Source: Hyphomicrobiales bacterium (lineage in GTDB: Bacteria; Pseudomonadota; Alphaproteobacteria; Rhizobiales; Methyloligellaceae). From it: DNA of 57,518 nt. Below the pieces are notes generated by a model. That model was not told where the DNA came from, ran no database searches, and worked only from the letters and a program-made list of their open reading frames with translations. A program made the translations under genes and the position numbers. Below, one piece after another: positions 26,360 to 35,912 of this stretch. The stretch lies in the NCBI GenBank assembly GCA_021775575.1, contig JAJFHO010000147.1, forward strand, positions 1-57,518, read 5' to 3'. Numbering within the stretch: position 1 is the stretch's first letter; every line of letters begins with the position of its first letter.

Positions 26360-28365
26360 CGGATGCTGCGCCAATCCGGCATCCGGGTCTCGATTCCGCT
26401 TCCGACGATTTGGCCGCGCCGGGGACGCGCCGGGGGGGCAAATTCCGTTGGTACGCGCAACGCTTGCGCGGAATGAGTGCGGCTGAAATCTCCTACAGGC
26501 TGCATGAACGCCTCAAGCGGGATGTGTCGGCGCGCCGGGCGCACCAATGGTCCGATTTCTCCCTCGGCGAGGGTCTTGTCCCCAAGCTGCCGGAACCGGC
26601 AGCGAACCGGGGCGCGGTTGACGCGATACGTCCGGCAATGGAATCTGCCGCCAGATCGGTGACGTCCGGCGAAGTGCGGCTGATGGGACAGGCATGGCCG
26701 CTCCGGCGCAGCGCGGCCGACTGGCATCTGGATCCGGTGACCGGGCGGCACTGGCCGCGGGATGTGTTTTGTTTCGACGTGCCGTTTCGCCATGACCGGC
26801 ATTATGGCGACCCGAAATATATGTGGGAGCTCAACCGGCTTCAGCATCTCCAGCCCGTTGCCGCCTTGGCGCATATGTCGGGCGATGGGGTGTGCCGCGA
26901 TTTCTGTCTTGCCGAGATCGAAAGCTGGATGGAGGGAAACAGGCCGTTCAACGGACTCGCCTGGGCGACCGGTGTCGAAGTGGCGCTGCGGACGGTTTCG
27001 CTGCTGACGGTCTTTACGCTGCTCGATCTCGACACGGCCAGCGGCGAAACGCGCGCCCGACTGCGCACGTGCCTCGCGGCGCATGGCTATTGGCTCGCCC
27101 GGTTTCCGTCGCGGTTTTCCTCCGCCAACAATCACCTGATCGCCGAGGCGGCGGCACTCTTCCTGCTGGGGACATTATGGAACGACCTGCCTGCCGCGCC
27201 CGGCTACGCGCGATATGGGCGCGAGACGCTTATCGAGCAGGTGTCCCGGCAATTTCATGAAGACGGTGTCGGCGCGGAGCAATCGCCGACTTACGCCGCC
27301 TTTACGCTCGAATGGTATCTGCTCGCGCTGTACGTGGCCGACCGGACTGGCAGACCGTTTCCCGCCACCGTCCGTGATCGTCTCGAAAGAGCAGCGGAGC
27401 ATTTACGCTGGATAACCGATGCGGGCGGCAATCAGCCGCGTATCGGCGACGACGACGAGGGCCGCGTGCTGTCCTCGGGCGTCCCGGAACCGGGCTATGT
27501 ATCCTCCGTGCTTGGGTGCCTTTCCGCTTATCTGGAGCGGAGCGAGTTGGCCCCGCCTGCCGTGACGCCGGGTTTGCGGAACCTGTTTCTGGGATCTTCA
27601 GAGCCGGGCGAGAACGGCCCCTCTGGCCGTCATAATTTCGACGCCGGCGGGTATAGCGTCGTTCGAAGCGATCTGGCCGGCCGCAAGGTCATGCTGGTCA
27701 TGGATCACGGGCCGCTGGGCCACCTCTCCATCGCCGCGCATGGCCATGCCGATGCTCTGGCGCTTTGGCTGCATATCGACGACCAGCCGGTATTGGTGGA
27801 TGCGGGAACCTTTCTGTATCACGCGGGCGGGCGGTGGCGCGACGCATTCAGGGGCACAGCTGCGCACAATACGCTAACCCTCGATTTCGCGAATTCCAGC
27901 ACTATCGCCGGACCGTTCAACTGGACGCGCAAGGCGCGCGCCTGGCGGCAGCAAATAAAGCATCCGGGTGGCGCTTACGCCGCTGCTGGCGTCCATGACG
28001 GGTTCGAGCCCGGCTTTGGCGTGCTTCATGAGCGCGCAATCATAGAAAACGATGCCGGTTTCACGATCCGGGATAGGCTCTCGGGCGATCTGAAAAAACC
28101 GGCCGAAGCCCAGATATCCTATCTTCTGCATCCCGGGCTGGATGCGAGCGTCCACGGCACGAATGTTATCGTTTCCCGAAACGGGCGGCGGATACTGTCG
28201 ATCAACGGCGGCTGTCTGGACGTGAGGATTCACAAGGGAGAGACCCTGCCGCCGCGCGGCTGGTATTCACCGGCCTTTGGCGAGAAAGTGCCGGCGGCGC
28301 AGATCGTGTTTCGCGGAGCAGCCGCCACATCGCGCGACTTCGTAACGGAATTGTCTATTGCCTGA
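26356..28365 (+). CDS. Heparinase II/III-like protein
   Basis: A 669-residue protein from ATG 26356, overlapping the previous stop by four bases. The first half is helical, with FSSANNHLIAEAAALFLLGT (about residues 255-274) and SPTYAAFTLEWYLLALY. The second half has the beta domain, with DHGPLGHLSIAAHGHADALA, VDAGTFLYHAGGRWRDAFRG and AAHNTLTLD. This matches alginate-lyase/heparinase II/III family proteins encoded in exopolysaccharide loci. I see no clear signal peptide, although such proteins act in the periplasm. It may trim misdirected polymer or act non-catalytically. It is the last gene of the plus-strand run. Confidence 0.85.
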   Translation: MTDAAPIRHPGLDSASDDLAAPGTRRGGKFRWYAQRLRGMSAAEISYRLHERLKRDVSARRAHQWSDFSLGEGLVPKLPEPAANRGAVDAIRPAMESAARSVTSGEVRLMGQAWPLRRSAADWHLDPVTGRHWPRDVFCFDVPFRHDRHYGDPKYMWELNRLQHLQPVAALAHMSGDGVCRDFCLAEIESWMEGNRPFNGLAWATGVEVALRTVSLLTVFTLLDLDTASGETRARLRTCLAAHGYWLARFPSRFSSANNHLIAEAAALFLLGTLWNDLPAAPGYARYGRETLIEQVSRQFHEDGVGAEQSPTYAAFTLEWYLLALYVADRTGRPFPATVRDRLERAAEHLRWITDAGGNQPRIGDDDEGRVLSSGVPEPGYVSSVLGCLSAYLERSELAPPAVTPGLRNLFLGSSEPGENGPSGRHNFDAGGYSVVRSDLAGRKVMLVMDHGPLGHLSIAAHGHADALALWLHIDDQPVLVDAGTFLYHAGGRWRDAFRGTAAHNTLTLDFANSSTIAGPFNWTRKARAWRQQIKHPGGAYAAAGVHDGFEPGFGVLHERAIIENDAGFTIRDRLSGDLKKPAEAQISYLLHPGLDASVHGTNVIVSRNGRRILSINGGCLDVRIHKGETLPPRGWYSPAFGEKVPAAQIVFRGAAATSRDFVTELSIA

Positions 28366-28400
28366 CGCTGGCCCGGGAGCGTTATCCCAGGCGTCCATAC

Positions 28401-29843
28401 TCAAGCGCGTGCAGCCATCTGTTTGCGGAGATGATCGGCCAGCCGCAGGGAAAGCTGGACGATCGTGAATGTGGGATTCGCATGCCCCACGGACGGGAAT
28501 ACGGATGAGCCTGCTAGGTAAAAATTGTCAGAGCCGAACACAAGGCAATTAGCATCGACGACACCGGCCTCAGATGAGGCCGCCATCCTTGTTCCGCCCA
28601 TATGGTGATATCCGCCCATCTCGTCGAAGTCGGGCAGGTCGTTCCCGGTTTTCGTAAGCCAGTCCGCAAGCCGTACACGGCCGATGTCTGTTCTAGCGCA
28701 ATGCTTGGCGAAGGCGAGCGTTGTTTCCCGAACTGTCCGCAGGTCCTGGGCGTTGCGTGTCCAGTGCAGCACGGCACGCGGTATTCCGAATGCGTCTCGC
28801 TTATCGTCCAGCGTGATCCGGTTCGCGTGCACCGGTTCCTGCTCCCAGGCGGCCTTCAATTGCGCTACGCACGCCAGATCCTTGCCCAGTTGCCGCATCG
28901 CCCATTCACCCACAGCGGGTGCGGTGCAAAGTAGATCGGCAATGACCTCTTTTGCGCCGCCATATTTGGTTGTCTTCAGGTAGAGCTGGCAGTTGAGAGT
29001 GCTGTGACTTTCCATGAATGCTTTTGTGGGTGCGAAAAAATCGAGCGCAATATCATTGAATTTGAAGCTATGGGGTGAGGTGATCACTACATCGCCAACG
29101 GGCGCGTGCGGATGCTCCATCCAATAACGCCCGATAAGACCGGTCTGCACAGTTGCGGGCAACTGGCCTATTCGTTGCAGCCACAACAGCAGCCTGGAAT
29201 TCTCGATGCCACCACAAGCCAACACGAAGTTTCGGGCCCGGACAAGTCGTTCATTACCGTGATAATCACGGACCTTTACCGCTGTGATACGGCGCCCATC
29301 AAACTCGGTACCGACAAGATTAGCATTCAGAAGAACCTTGATGATCTTCTGCTGTTCTAATTCAACCTGATATTTTTCCCCGAACCGGACAGGCGGCGAA
29401 AATTCAAACGCTACCCGTTTCAGTCCCGAGGATCCGAGAACCTGATCGCCTACCCCTGTCTCTAATTCGAGAATTTCTCGGGTTTCCTTCAGATAGGGTT
29501 CGACCGCGTCAATGCTGATCGGCCAGGCAGTCAGTGGTTTGTCTTTCTTGGCGGCGAAGTCGTATTCGTCGAGTGGCCTGCACCAACCGCTCCAATGGTT
29601 TGTGCTTCCCCCAAAATAACGCAGCCGGGCGATCTCCAGATCGTAATAGGCATTGCCCTCGACTTGACCTTGGTAGTTGGATTGGGACTCATCGGCAAAA
29701 TCCAAACCGCCCGCTTCGCATAGTATGACACTACGCGATTGTTGCATCAGTTTCCGGGCGACCGTGATCCCGGCAGCTCCTGCACCAATGATGCATACAT
29801 CGGCTGACAGGGTTTCAGGCGATTGGTCGAGAGTTAGGATCAT
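28401..29843 (-). CDS. GMC family FAD-dependent oxidoreductase
   Basis: A 480-residue flavoprotein. FAD-binding IIGAGAAGITVARKL lies at about residues 18-32. The C-terminal GMC domain has the active-site His in YHHMGGTRM (near 412) and GHANPTFTIVQLSLRLADHL. Substrates of the group are alcohols and sugars, with electrons passed to a carrier in the membrane when the enzyme is periplasmic. It has no signal peptide of its own. The gene upstream, one base away, is a 40-residue protein with a twin-arginine motif. Base composition is lower in GC than flanking genes. It probably oxidises a sugar of the polysaccharide. Confidence 0.87.
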   Translation of the reverse strand: MILTLDQSPETLSADVCIIGAGAAGITVARKLMQQSRSVILCEAGGLDFADESQSNYQGQVEGNAYYDLEIARLRYFGGSTNHWSGWCRPLDEYDFAAKKDKPLTAWPISIDAVEPYLKETREILELETGVGDQVLGSSGLKRVAFEFSPPVRFGEKYQVELEQQKIIKVLLNANLVGTEFDGRRITAVKVRDYHGNERLVRARNFVLACGGIENSRLLLWLQRIGQLPATVQTGLIGRYWMEHPHAPVGDVVITSPHSFKFNDIALDFFAPTKAFMESHSTLNCQLYLKTTKYGGAKEVIADLLCTAPAVGEWAMRQLGKDLACVAQLKAAWEQEPVHANRITLDDKRDAFGIPRAVLHWTRNAQDLRTVRETTLAFAKHCARTDIGRVRLADWLTKTGNDLPDFDEMGGYHHMGGTRMAASSEAGVVDANCLVFGSDNFYLAGSSVFPSVGHANPTFTIVQLSLRLADHLRKQMAARA

Positions 29844-29844
29844 G

Positions 29845-29967
29845 TCAGTCGTCGTCCCTAAGAACCCAGCTGTTCTTCAGGCGTAGCGCTGTAGAACCGA
29901 AAATTACTCCTGAAAGAAGCAGGGTAAGGACCGACAGGTACGTGAATTTGCGTCTTGACAGCTTCAT
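29845..29967 (-). CDS. 40-residue twin-arginine-motif microprotein upstream of the GMC oxidoreductase
   Basis: A small gene I translated by hand: MKLSRRKFTYLSVLTLLLSG then VIFGSTALRLKNSWVLRDDD and TGA. The start matches the Tat consensus S-R-R-x-F-x-x-L, followed by a hydrophobic stretch and then a short acidic tail. AGGA lies seven bases before the ATG. The stop is one base from the GMC ATG (TGACATG), so translation is coupled. I infer that it brings the leaderless GMC enzyme to the Tat pathway as a small subunit, or anchors it. This is similar in principle to the larger gluconate-dehydrogenase subunit 3. Homology is not proven. Confidence 0.7.
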   Translation of the reverse strand: MKLSRRKFTYLSVLTLLLSGVIFGSTALRLKNSWVLRDDD

Positions 29968-30166
29968 CGGTTGGTCCTGAGAGAGACTACAATATCAATA
30001 GAATTGTCTCCTGATCCAAACACAGATCGGCAGAAACAATGCGAATATTTTAGCCCGTTGGTTAAAAGGAGATCCTAATCAACAGCAATCAGCAAATTAG
30101 CACACGTGCTTTCCATCACCCGAACCGGTTGATCTTCTTCCTTGCCACCTCATACAGAATGCAATT

Positions 30167-31519
30167 TTATCGAGCATGACGATGTTCTGCTTCGCTCTTC
30201 AGATGCCATGTCAGCAGCAAGACCAGTGCTACCGTCAAGGCGTAGACGATCAAAAAACGTGGGGTTTCGAGGCCCACATGCAGCATGGCCTGGGTAATGC
30301 CTGCTACCAGCAGGACATAAGCTGTCTGCAGATGTGGCAGATTGTGCGAAGCGATTTGGCTGATTTTGCGCATCAAGCCCGTCAACAAGATCAGATTGAA
30401 GGCCAGGAAGCTCAATCCGCCGGCGAGACCGGTACGGAAGAACATATTCACGAACGAATTGTGCTGCGCGCGCAGATACACCAGATCGTAAATTTCTGTC
30501 TTTCCGCTCCATGGCTCCGAACCACGCTTGAAGATGGTAAGCGCGTTTTCCAGATCCTGCGTCGTGATGGGAAAGTAAGGCGTCCCGAAGCCGATGCCAA
30601 GATACCCTGTTTCATGGAGCGTCTGAAAATTCGAGCGCCAGTTGGTAAATCGCCAAACGGCGTTCTTATCCGCCGAGAAGAGCTCGGGTGACACGGTACC
30701 TACAACGACAATGCCGATGACACAGGCCAGGACCAGCAGGAAAACCTGTGCAAACAGGATTGGCCGATTGCGCAGCAACAAGGCGATCAGCAAATAAAAC
30801 GCAAATAACAGGCCGGTCGACGCCTGAAACAGCGAACCGTAGGTCAGCAGTTTCGTTGCTGCTAGATATACGGTGATCAGGACGAAGGGGAAAAACCGCG
30901 AGTACCGTCTGGGATGGGTAATCCGCGCCATAAAAATAAATAGGAATATGAAATACAGCGTCAGCTTGTTGGCGAATTTGCTATAGCCATTGATCTCTCG
31001 AAACAGCGGATCACCGAAATAATAGGCAGAAATCAGGTCGCCAAGCATAATGGCCAGAGACAATGGCACAAAGTAACGGGCACTGAATTCATAGAGCCAT
31101 GGGTAAAGCCGTCGCCAGAAGACAAATCCCGCCATCAACGTCACGGGCAGAAGCACCAGGAAATAGGCTTGCCGGATGATAAAACGGTCCGACCGCGGCA
31201 GGCCGCCAATGTCGGGATAACCCAGAAAGGACAGGACAAGGGCGAAGGCCCCGGCGCCCGTGAATATATATAAAGCTGGATAGGGACCGTCGCCGCGCAA
31301 GGCCAGTCCGTTCCTCAAGGCCACCAGTGCTGAGGCGGCAGCCAGAGCTACGAAGCCCGGCAGCATTCCCGCGAACGTCCGGAAAACTAGATCATGAGTA
31401 AAGGTGCCGACAATAAGCCAGACGATAAGCACCACCGACAGGAATGTCTCAAGGTGGACGCTGCCCTTTCGCCGGCCCGGCACGCCATAGCTGGGCTCCT
31501 GTGTTGCGGCGCTGCTCAT
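30167..31519 (-). CDS. O-antigen polymerase/ligase family protein (Wzy/WaaL)
   Basis: A 450-residue inner-membrane protein with about eleven hydrophobic segments. The family loop includes YLRAQHNSFVNMFFRTGLAGG (the HN-x-G pattern near residue 354). It polymerises or transfers lipid-linked repeat units in the periplasm. It starts one base after the stop of the flippase gene, so the two are co-transcribed. Its GC content is low relative to the flanks, which is common for Wzy. A 199-base AT-rich gap (29968-30166) separates it from the microprotein gene. I see no hairpin with a T-run there. Confidence 0.83.
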   Translation of the reverse strand: MSSAATQEPSYGVPGRRKGSVHLETFLSVVLIVWLIVGTFTHDLVFRTFAGMLPGFVALAAASALVALRNGLALRGDGPYPALYIFTGAGAFALVLSFLGYPDIGGLPRSDRFIIRQAYFLVLLPVTLMAGFVFWRRLYPWLYEFSARYFVPLSLAIMLGDLISAYYFGDPLFREINGYSKFANKLTLYFIFLFIFMARITHPRRYSRFFPFVLITVYLAATKLLTYGSLFQASTGLLFAFYLLIALLLRNRPILFAQVFLLVLACVIGIVVVGTVSPELFSADKNAVWRFTNWRSNFQTLHETGYLGIGFGTPYFPITTQDLENALTIFKRGSEPWSGKTEIYDLVYLRAQHNSFVNMFFRTGLAGGLSFLAFNLILLTGLMRKISQIASHNLPHLQTAYVLLVAGITQAMLHVGLETPRFLIVYALTVALVLLLTWHLKSEAEHRHAR

Positions 31520-31520
31520 C

Positions 31521-32771
31521 TCAGGCCACCCCCAGCTTCATGTTTTCGCGAATGCCGCTGCGCAGCGTCAGCATCCCGACAAGAACAGGCAAGCGCAGCA
31601 GATGCGCGGCTGTCAGTATGCCGGCCAGGGCAATGATGGAGATCGATCCGCCGCCCGCAACAAGCGCCGCGGCGAGCAGAAATGCGCCGCCGCCGAGCAC
31701 CAGCCAGTTGGACAGAGCGAGCGTCATATGCAGGCCGGTGGCGTTGCACAGCGCCTTGACGATGTAGCGGACGCCGCGCGCCGCGACATAGAGGCCGAAC
31801 AGCCACGGCAGCATGGCCAGGCCGGAAAGCGATACATCATAGATGAGCGGAACCAGCAGATGCCCGCAAAGCGCGAAGGCGAGGCCGACGACGGCGCTGC
31901 CGGCGATCATGAGCGCGATGTCGCGGGCGGCGATGTCGCCGGCCCGCGCACGGGTGAACAGGTGGTTCGTCACCGGAACCGAGATCAGCAGATAGAGCGC
32001 CTCGGCGCGCGTCGCCAGATCGAAAAACAGGAAGTACAGACCGACATTGTAGTCGCCGCCGGCATCGAACAGGCGAATGGTGAGCTTGTCGAGCAAAAGC
32101 ACCAGTACCGTTGCCAGATTGGAGGCTATTGCGATGGCCAGTATACGGGGCCTGGCGTCGTCGAGATCGGCGCCGTCTTCGGCCGTTTCCGGCAGGGTGC
32201 CCCGCGCGCTACGGTACAGCAGCGCATAGTGGGTCAGCGACGCCGTCAGGACCGCGAAGGCAAAAGCGTGGTCGAGCGCGATCCCGGCATAGCGCAACAC
32301 CAGGAAGCCCGCCACGAGAAGGATCTGATAGGCCGTCCGGCAGGCGCGGATCTTCCAGTTGTCGTCGTTGGTTATAAGAACGGCAATGGAGGACTGCGAC
32401 CGGTAGTCGAGAAAGATCGCGCTGGCCACCGGAATGACAAGAAGCAGATCGAAACGCCCCGTAACGATCGCGAAGGCGATTGCTGCAATGCCGACGAGCC
32501 CGCAGTTGAAAAGGAGATAACGGCGGTTGAACGCATCGAATTTCGAGCGCGTTTGCGTCAGCGAATGGGTGATCAGGAAGCCTTCGTAGGCGCCGAGCGA
32601 AATCAGCGCGGTAACGGTGTTCAGAAGGAAGGAGAAGGCGCCATATTGTTCAATCCCGAACTGGCGGGTGTAGAGTATGGTGAAGCCGATGAAGACGAGG
32701 GCCGCAAGCGCGAAAAAGCCGGCATTGGAGGCCGAATTCCGCAAAAAACTTGCGCGCTGCGACTGTGTCAT
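31521..32771 (-). CDS. Wzx-type oligosaccharide flippase
   Basis: A 416-residue, almost wholly hydrophobic protein with about 12-14 predicted helices, typical of the MATE/MVF-like polysaccharide flippases. It begins with RNSASNAGFFALAALVFIGF, and YTRQFGIEQYGAFSFLLNTV follows. The role would be moving the undecaprenyl-diphosphate repeat unit across the inner membrane. It precedes the Wzy gene by one base. The 119-base gap to the aminotransferase stop is short and unremarkable. Confidence 0.86.
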   Translation of the reverse strand: MTQSQRASFLRNSASNAGFFALAALVFIGFTILYTRQFGIEQYGAFSFLLNTVTALISLGAYEGFLITHSLTQTRSKFDAFNRRYLLFNCGLVGIAAIAFAIVTGRFDLLLVIPVASAIFLDYRSQSSIAVLITNDDNWKIRACRTAYQILLVAGFLVLRYAGIALDHAFAFAVLTASLTHYALLYRSARGTLPETAEDGADLDDARPRILAIAIASNLATVLVLLLDKLTIRLFDAGGDYNVGLYFLFFDLATRAEALYLLISVPVTNHLFTRARAGDIAARDIALMIAGSAVVGLAFALCGHLLVPLIYDVSLSGLAMLPWLFGLYVAARGVRYIVKALCNATGLHMTLALSNWLVLGGGAFLLAAALVAGGGSISIIALAGILTAAHLLRLPVLVGMLTLRSGIRENMKLGVA

Positions 32772-32890
32772 CGGTCTTGCCTTCCACCTCTCCGGCAGGG
32801 CTGCCCAACGCGCGCCGGTTCAAGGAGCGTGCAAATTATGGTCCAGCACGGGGACCGCCCGCTGGTGAAACCGGACTCAGCGTTAATGCT

Positions 32891-34339
32891 CTAGCCTTTT
32901 GCGTGGCGCTTGATGAAGTCCCGGACAATGCGCAGGATTCCGCGCGCGAGCAGGGCGTCGAGCGCGTCAACGAAGGTATCGATATCCGTCTTGCGCACGA
33001 TCAGCGGCGGCTCCAGCCGGATGACATTGCGGTTATATTCGGTGAAGGCGACCAGCACGTTGTAGTCCGCGAGCAGCAAACTCCCCACGAAACCGCACAA
33101 GCTTCCCTTCAGCTTGTCGTCGAGCACGGATACAAGCTGTTTCACGCCAAACGGCATGGTGCTGGAGAAGTCCTGAAATTCCAGGCCGACCATCAGTCCG
33201 CGCCCGCGGACATCCTTGATGATCTTGGGATATTTCTGCTTCAGCGCGTTCAGTCGCTTGATGAGATAGTCGCCCTGCCTGGCTGCGTTCTCGATCAGCC
33301 TCTCGTCATAGAGGATGTTCAGCATCTCGATGGCGGTGCAGCAGGCTTCGCCGATGCCGCCAAAGGTGGCGGGCCCGTGAATGAGCGCGGTTTTCGGCTG
33401 GCCGTAGGCTTTCATATAGACGTCGCGTCTGGCGATCATCGCGCCCATGGCGCATTTTCCGCCGCCGAGCGATTTTGCAAGTGCAGTCACGTCGGGCACA
33501 ACGCCTTCATGCTCGAAGGCATAGAATTTGCCGGTACGCCCCAGCCCGCACTGAACCTCGTCGGCAATCCAAAGCACCTCATGCTCGTCGCACAACGCCC
33601 GCAGCGCTCGCCAGTAACCGGCGGGCGCCTCGACGATGCCGCCGCCGCCCTGGATGGTTTCCAGAACGACGATGCCGATTTCCGGATCGGCTTCGATCGC
33701 GCAGCGGATGGCGTCGATATCGCCGAACGGCACTCGAACTATATTGTCCAGAAGCGCGAAATCGGAGCGATAGAGAGGACCGTCCGTGATCGACAGCGCG
33801 CCCTTGGTTTTTCCGTGGAACGAATTCTCCGCGTAGACGATTTTGGAGCGCTTGGGGCCCTGCGCCTGTTCGGCGACCTTGATCGCCGCTTCCATCGCCT
33901 CCGATCCGCTCGAGCCGAGAAACACCATGTCCAGATCGCCAGGCGAAACGGCCGCGAGATTGCTGGCCAGCGCCGCGGCATATTGCGACAGGAACGCCAT
34001 CGCGATCTCGTGCCGGCGTTCATTGGCGAATTTCTTTCGCACCGCCAGGATGCGGGGGTGATTGTGGCCCGGGGCGAGCGATCCGAAACCGCCGAAGAAA
34101 TCGAGGATCCGGCGACCGTCCCGGTCGATATAGTGCATGCCCTCCGCGCGGTCGATGATGACCTTGTCGAAGCCGAGAAGTTTCATGAAGTGGAGCTGGC
34201 CGGGATTGAGGTGCCGGGTGAACAGATCCGCGACCGTGGCGGCGTCGAGGGTCTTGGCCTGCTCGACCGATATCAGCTCCGGTTTCGCCGGCGCCGTAGC
34301 GCCCTTGGCGTCATCGGCAGGGGTGTCAACGAGTGTCAT
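32891..34339 (-). CDS. Class III PLP-dependent aminotransferase
   Basis: A 482-residue cytoplasmic enzyme with AGAGGA upstream of its ATG. PLP-site features are GSSGSEAMEAAIK (phosphate cup), the aspartate in WIADEVQCGLGRTG and the lysine in TALAKSLGGGK (near residue 287). This is the fold of putrescine, ornithine and 2,4-diaminobutyrate aminotransferases. Its place between Wzx and a sugar epimerase suggests that it makes an amino sugar or attaches an amino-acid-like group to the polymer. Sugar aminotransferases are usually class V/DegT, so this assignment is unusual. It is 15 bases downstream of the epimerase gene in the same direction. Confidence 0.87.
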   Translation of the reverse strand: MTLVDTPADDAKGATAPAKPELISVEQAKTLDAATVADLFTRHLNPGQLHFMKLLGFDKVIIDRAEGMHYIDRDGRRILDFFGGFGSLAPGHNHPRILAVRKKFANERRHEIAMAFLSQYAAALASNLAAVSPGDLDMVFLGSSGSEAMEAAIKVAEQAQGPKRSKIVYAENSFHGKTKGALSITDGPLYRSDFALLDNIVRVPFGDIDAIRCAIEADPEIGIVVLETIQGGGGIVEAPAGYWRALRALCDEHEVLWIADEVQCGLGRTGKFYAFEHEGVVPDVTALAKSLGGGKCAMGAMIARRDVYMKAYGQPKTALIHGPATFGGIGEACCTAIEMLNILYDERLIENAARQGDYLIKRLNALKQKYPKIIKDVRGRGLMVGLEFQDFSSTMPFGVKQLVSVLDDKLKGSLCGFVGSLLLADYNVLVAFTEYNRNVIRLEPPLIVRKTDIDTFVDALDALLARGILRIVRDFIKRHAKG

Positions 34340-34354
34340 GGGCCTGTGTCCTCT

Positions 34355-35383
34355 CTACGATGCCGCGGTGCTGCGTTCGGCTGACGGGCGTGCCGGCGCA
34401 GGCTGGCCTTTTTCCGCCAGCCCGGCGCGGTATTCGCGGTAGGCGGCCAGCAGCATGTCGTCGTCGCGGTGTTTTGGCTGCCAGCCGATTTCACGCTCGG
34501 CGCGCGTGCAGTCCAGCACGCAATATTCATCGGCAATGAGATATTGCTCCGGGTCCATCAGTGGCATGTTGACGAAGTCGAGGGCGTTGAGCGTGGCCTT
34601 GACTGCCCAGGCCGGCGTCGGCAGCAGCGGCGAGCGGCTTCCCGCCTCGCGGACCAGCCGCCGCAGCAGGTCGCGCACGGGCGGTGGATCATCGGAACCG
34701 ATATTGTATTCCGCGTTGGGAAAGCCGGCCTTCCAGGCGCAAATAGCCGCGCTGGCGCAGTCGTATACAGAGACGAACTGGTAGGGGTTCTTGCCGGCGC
34801 CGATCATCGGAACGGGAAGGTTCGCATCGATCAGCTTGAACAATCTCACAAGAATGCCAAGCCGTCCGGGACCGATAATCAGCCGGGGCCGGAACACCGA
34901 GATATGCATGCCTTTCGCCCGGTATTCCCGGCACATCTCCTCGGTTACCAGCTTGCTCTCGCCATAGGGGCCGAGCGGGCGGGTCGGGTGATCCTCGGTC
35001 TGCGGGATGCACTCGGAGTGGCCGTAGACCATGTCGGTCGTAAAATGCACCAGTCGCGTGCATCCTTTCCGGTGCATGAATTTCAGCAGGTGCGCCACGC
35101 CGTCGCTGTTAACCGGCCAGAAGAAATCCCGCCGCCGGGCCCGCGGCAGGATGGGGCTGAGCATGCGCGCCGCCATGTTGTGGACAACGTCGTCACGCTT
35201 GAGATCAAGTGCGCCAAAGCTGGCCGGGTCGGTGATGTCCATCTCGACAAACGGCACGTCCGCGTAAACGGGATCGGCGCTTTTGTGGATGTCCGCGATG
35301 ACGGCCTTCTGGCCCAGCGCGTTCAAATCCGCCGCTAAATGGCGTCCGACAAATCCGTCACCGCCGATAATGATGTGTTTCAT
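34355..35383 (-). CDS. NAD-dependent epimerase/dehydratase family protein
   Basis: A 342-residue extended SDR. The nucleotide site IIIGGDGFVGRH lies at residues 4-15. The catalytic pair is YGESK (Tyr about 140, Lys about 144), with the Thr/Ser in HFTTDMVYG. It probably acts on a nucleotide sugar or a lipid-linked sugar. It precedes the class III aminotransferase by 15 bases. A role as the missing DprE2-type reductase in the adjacent arabinose pathway is possible but not supported by sequence. The C-terminus is Ala/Pro-rich and disordered. Confidence 0.85.
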   Translation of the reverse strand: MKHIIIGGDGFVGRHLAADLNALGQKAVIADIHKSADPVYADVPFVEMDITDPASFGALDLKRDDVVHNMAARMLSPILPRARRRDFFWPVNSDGVAHLLKFMHRKGCTRLVHFTTDMVYGHSECIPQTEDHPTRPLGPYGESKLVTEEMCREYRAKGMHISVFRPRLIIGPGRLGILVRLFKLIDANLPVPMIGAGKNPYQFVSVYDCASAAICAWKAGFPNAEYNIGSDDPPPVRDLLRRLVREAGSRSPLLPTPAWAVKATLNALDFVNMPLMDPEQYLIADEYCVLDCTRAEREIGWQPKHRDDDMLLAAYREYRAGLAEKGQPAPARPSAERSTAAS

Positions 35384-35413
35384 AGGTTGTTATCCGCCTG
35401 TTGGCGCGGCGTT

Positions 35414-35785
35414 TTATGCGCTGCGCGCGATCAGAAATGTCCCGGCGCAGATGAGCCCGATACCCGCGATCCGAACCGCATTCAGATCCTCTTTGAAGAT
35501 GAAGTAGGCGTAGAAGGCAGCCACCACATAAGCGAGGCTCAAAAACGGATAGGCAAAGCTGAGATCCACCCGGGAGAGCACGACCAGATGCGAGGCCATC
35601 GAAATCACGAAGACGCAGAGCCCCGCGAATACGAATGGGTTGAGCACCGTTCTGATCGCAGCGCCGAACAATTCGCTCGCTTCAAAGGAGAAGGTGCCGA
35701 CCGACAACATGCCCTTCTTAAGCATGATCTGGGCCGCCGCATTGGTCAGGACGGTGAACAGAATAAGAGGCACATATTTCGTCAT
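35414..35785 (-). CDS. EamA/SMR-type four-TM transporter
   Basis: A 123-residue protein with four hydrophobic segments and the start MTKYVPLILFTVLTNAAAQ from ATG 35785. The longer frame to 36040 would run into the next gene's promoter. The motif AQIMLKKGM and SRVDLSFAYPFLSLAYV recall ArnE/ArnF, which carry undecaprenyl-phosphate-aminoarabinose across the membrane. It lies in a locus with a polyprenyl-phosphate sugar pathway, so I infer a sugar-lipid flippase. It faces the initiating transferase gene across a region with a TTAAGGTTA motif. Confidence 0.78.
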   Translation of the reverse strand: MTKYVPLILFTVLTNAAAQIMLKKGMLSVGTFSFEASELFGAAIRTVLNPFVFAGLCVFVISMASHLVVLSRVDLSFAYPFLSLAYVVAAFYAYFIFKEDLNAVRIAGIGLICAGTFLIARSA

Positions 35786-35912
35786 GGGTTTCCATCTGTG
35801 CGCTTGCGTATTTCGGAACGATGCCGAATTCGGCCAATCCATAACGCTATTGGCTGCTCGCGCGCGATCCTTTCCTGCTGTGTTGGTTAGCAGGAAGGCG
35901 GTCTTGCGGGTT

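Noticed and set aside
29968-30166. AT-rich gap between the Wzy gene and the microprotein
   Set aside because: I looked for a gene, hairpin or promoter and found none I can support.
32750-34384. 544-codon plus-strand open frame
   Set aside because: Lies entirely opposite the aminotransferase and has no recognisable domain; a GC-rich shadow frame.
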